Origin: an uncultured Collinsella sp.
GTDB lineage: Bacteria; Actinomycetota; Coriobacteriia; Coriobacteriales; Coriobacteriaceae
Length of the DNA stretch: 7,118 bases
Assembly (NCBI GenBank): GCA_902494375.1
Contig: CABUTL010000063.1
Span: 1-7,118, forward strand
Reading direction: 5' to 3'
Shown: positions 5,229 to 7,118 of the stretch, piece after piece
Position numbering within the stretch: the stretch's first letter is position 1
How the letters are laid out: each line of letters starts with the position of its first letter
The notes under the pieces: generated by a model
Databases searched by the model: none
The model's input: the letters and a program-made list of their open reading frames with translations, nothing else
Told to the model about the DNA's origin: nothing
Position numbers and translations under genes: made by a program

Positions 5229-6695
5229 CTAGAGAGTCTTAATACGAGTGCCGGCGGCAGTATCCTCAATCGTCAGGCCAAGGTCCTTGAGCTGGTCGCG
5301 GATGGCGTCGGCCAGATCCCAGTTCTTGGCGGCGCGGGCCTCGGCGCGGGCCTCGAGAATCTTGGCAGCGGCCTCGTCCACGTCGTCACCCGTATAGGCG
5401 ACCAAACCGGCGGCAACGCCCAGCAGACCCAGCGGCAGCTCGACCTTGGGCTCGGGGAGCTCAACGCCAAGCGTATCGAGCAGCTCGGCCAGCGTGTCGG
5501 CGGCGGCAAGCGCGGCGGCCTTGTCGGCAGCGTCGCCCGCCTGCTCCAGGTACTGGTTGCACTCGGTCACAAAGCCAAAGACGGCACCCATAGCACCAGC
5601 GGTGTTAAAGTCGTCGTCCATGCACTCCTTAAAGGTGGCACGGGTCTCGGCGGCCTTGGCGGCAAACGCCTCAGATGCTGCCTCATCGGCATCGGCCGTC
5701 GCATGGTTCGCGGCCCAGCGCAGGTTCTCGACCGTACCGGCGATACGCGTGAGCGAGTTCTCGGCACCCTCCAGGCGCTCCCAGGAGAAGTCGAGCGGCG
5801 AGCGATAGCTCGTCTGCAGCATCAGCAGACGCAGGGCGGCAGCGGAGTGCTGCTCGAGCACCTCGGCCAGCGTAAAGAAGTTGCCGAGCGACTTGGACAT
5901 CTTCTCGCCGTCTACCAGCAGCATGCCCGTGTGCATCCAGGTGTTGGAGAAGCCCTGGTGCCAGGCGCAGGTGGCCTGGGCGCACTCGTTCTCGTGATGC
6001 GGGAAGGCAAGGTCGGAGCCACCGCCGTGGATGTCGATCGGAGTGCCAAGGTAGCGATGCACCATGGCGGCGCACTCGGTGTGCCAACCGGGACGGCCCT
6101 CGCCCCAGGGGCTCGGCCAGCTGGGCTCGCCGGGCTTAGCGGCCTTCCACAGGGCAAAGTCGAGCGGGTCGTTCTTGTCCTCGTTCTCCTCGATGCGCGC
6201 ACCAACCATAAGGTCGTCGATGTTGCGGCCCGAGACCTGACCATAGTTGAGATCGCTGCGCACGGCAAAGTACACATCGCCGTTATCGGCGGCGTAGGCG
6301 TGGCCCTGCTCGATGAGCGTCTTGATCATGGCGATCATGGGGCCGATCTCCTTGGTGGCGCGGGGGCGAACATCGGGATCGAGCACGTTGGCGGCGCGCA
6401 TAACGCCGATAAACTTGTCAGAGAACTCCGTCGCAACCTCGGCGGCGGTACGGCCCTGCTCGTTGGCGCGCTTGATGATCTTGTCATCGACATCGGTGAG
6501 GTTCTGGGCGAATGTGACCTCATAGCCGCTCGCGATGAGCCAGCGACGAATTACGTCAAAGCTGATGAACGTGCGGGCGTTGCCGATGTGGATGTTGTCG
6601 TAGACCGTGGGGCCGCACACGTACATGCGGACCTTGCCGGACTCGATGGGCTGGAACTCTTCCTTTTTATGGGTAGCGCTGTTGTAGATACGCAT
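5229..6695 (-). CDS. cysS: Cysteinyl-tRNA synthetase
   Basis: This is a full-length class I synthetase (488 residues) that charges tRNA-Cys with cysteine using ATP in the cytoplasm. The catalytic domain starts with MYVCGPTVYDNIHIGNARTF, containing the HIGN signature at 36-39. The KMSKS loop is at 265-269 (GEKMSKSLGNFF). The zinc site that selects cysteine is complete: Cys27, Cys208 (GWHTECAAM), His233 and Glu237 (FPHHENECAQ). A DALR-type helical region and the anticodon-binding end follow, finishing near GLTIEDTAAGTRIKTL. The ATG at 6695 lies 3 nt after the ispF stop, and its AAGGAG site is formed by the last two ispF codons, implying coupling. No T-box leader is visible, since the upstream gene is contiguous. 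Paralogous MshC (mycothiol ligase) is excluded by the full synthetase length and typical order. Confidence 0.97.
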   Translation of the reverse strand: MRIYNSATHKKEEFQPIESGKVRMYVCGPTVYDNIHIGNARTFISFDVIRRWLIASGYEVTFAQNLTDVDDKIIKRANEQGRTAAEVATEFSDKFIGVMRAANVLDPDVRPRATKEIGPMIAMIKTLIEQGHAYAADNGDVYFAVRSDLNYGQVSGRNIDDLMVGARIEENEDKNDPLDFALWKAAKPGEPSWPSPWGEGRPGWHTECAAMVHRYLGTPIDIHGGGSDLAFPHHENECAQATCAWHQGFSNTWMHTGMLLVDGEKMSKSLGNFFTLAEVLEQHSAAALRLLMLQTSYRSPLDFSWERLEGAENSLTRIAGTVENLRWAANHATADADEAASEAFAAKAAETRATFKECMDDDFNTAGAMGAVFGFVTECNQYLEQAGDAADKAAALAAADTLAELLDTLGVELPEPKVELPLGLLGVAAGLVAYTGDDVDEAAAKILEARAEARAAKNWDLADAIRDQLKDLGLTIEDTAAGTRIKTL

Positions 6696-6698
6696 TCG

Positions 6699-7118
6699 TT
6701 ACTCCTTAACGGTTTTCTGTAGCAGGCAGACGGCCCAGGCGCCGATTCCCTCGCCCTGGCCTTCCCAACCGAGCTTTTCGGTCGTAGTGGCGGCGACGCC
6801 CACGTTTTCGACGTCAACGCCCAGGGCATGGGCAAGGTTGGCGCGCATGGCATCGCGGTGCGGGGTGATCTTAGGCTGCTGGCAGGCAATGGTGCAATCG
6901 GCATCGACAAACTCAAAGCCCAACTCGCGCGCATAGTCCATTACGCGGGCAAGCAGCACCATCGAATCGGCACCCTCGTAGGCGGGATCGGTATCGGGGA
7001 ATAGCTTGCCGATGTCTCCCCCGCGGCAGGCGCCCAGAATGGCGTCGGCCAAAGCGTGCGCGAGCACATCGGCATCCGAGTGGCCCAGCAGGCCGCGCTC
7101 GTAGGGAATGTCGACACC
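6699..7118 (-). CDS. ispF: 2-C-methyl-D-erythritol 2,4-cyclodiphosphate synthase (5' end beyond window)
   Basis: The last 139 codons are visible and the frame is open to the right edge, so the true start lies outside; the GTG at 7067 is internal. IspF converts CDP-ME 2-phosphate to MEcPP, releasing CMP, in the MEP route to isoprenoids, and works as a trimer. Family motifs seen: IPYERGLLGHSDADVLAHALADAI (the metal and substrate region), FPDTDPAYEGADS, and the strongly conserved end ATTTEKLGWEGQGEGIGAWAVCLL. The usual protein is about 155-160 residues, so roughly 20 N-terminal residues, including the first Asp-x-His metal ligands, are missing from view. Whether it is fused to IspD cannot be judged here. 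It is the first visible gene of the operon and runs almost directly into cysS. Confidence 0.95.
   Translation of the reverse strand, partial: GVDIPYERGLLGHSDADVLAHALADAILGACRGGDIGKLFPDTDPAYEGADSMVLLARVMDYARELGFEFVDADCTIACQQPKITPHRDAMRANLAHALGVDVENVGVAATTTEKLGWEGQGEGIGAWAVCLLQKTVKE

Noticed and set aside
5703..6722. 339-codon plus-strand open frame opposite cysS
   Set aside because: It is a shadow of the unambiguous cysS reading frame; its low-complexity Gly/Ala/Val composition reflects GC-rich antisense reading.
1..7118. CRISPR array
   Set aside because: The only tandem repeats are three contiguous 12-bp units without spacers.

Overview
The window looks like a high-GC bacterial chromosome, most likely an Actinomycetota of the Coriobacteriia type (Collinsella-like). 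This is inferred from GC-rich codon use in the core genes, strong AAGGAG ribosome binding sites, a CCA-encoding tRNA gene, and a core operon that combines the MEP pathway gene ispF with cysS, rlmB and a YacP/Rae1-type nuclease. The genus is a guess from composition and gene order; no database was searched.

Layout: (1) Positions 1 to about 1880 look like one end of an integrated mobile element. They hold a partial unknown gene and an excisionase-like HTH gene on the minus strand, a divergent AT-richer 396-residue gene of unknown function with a C-terminal zinc-ribbon-like motif, three tandem 12-bp repeats, and a strong hairpin terminator. The element abuts the 3' end of a tRNA-Thr(UGU) gene at 1879-1953 (minus), the usual target side for tyrosine integrases; no integrase lies in the window. 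(2) Positions 2039-3455 hold a plus-strand gene for a single-chain fusion of an excisionase/MerR-like HTH and a HipA-like Ser/Thr kinase. Its promoter sits inside a perfect 28-bp inverted repeat, and each arm contains the palindrome TTCGT-N4-ACGAA. (3) Positions 3483-7118 hold a minus-strand core operon, in transcription order ispF (partial), cysS, rlmB, yacP/rae1. This resembles the Bacillus ispDF-gltX-cysE-cysS-mrnC-rlmB-rae1 cluster, but gltX, cysE and mrnC are absent from the stretch seen.

The core operon covers isoprenoid precursor synthesis (IspF), cysteinyl-tRNA charging (CysS), rRNA 2'-O-methylation (RlmB) and probable ribosome-linked mRNA cleavage (Rae1-like). ispF-cysS and rlmB-yacP are each separated by 3 nt, with the downstream ribosome binding site inside the upstream gene. 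The cysS-rlmB gap is different: 144 nt, of which about 103 nt form a nested, nearly symmetrical palindrome predicted to fold into one long RNA hairpin.

The items most worth a second look are the self-contained HTH-HipA kinase with its double operator, the palindromic cysS-rlmB spacer, and the unknown zinc-ribbon cargo gene beside the tRNA attachment region.
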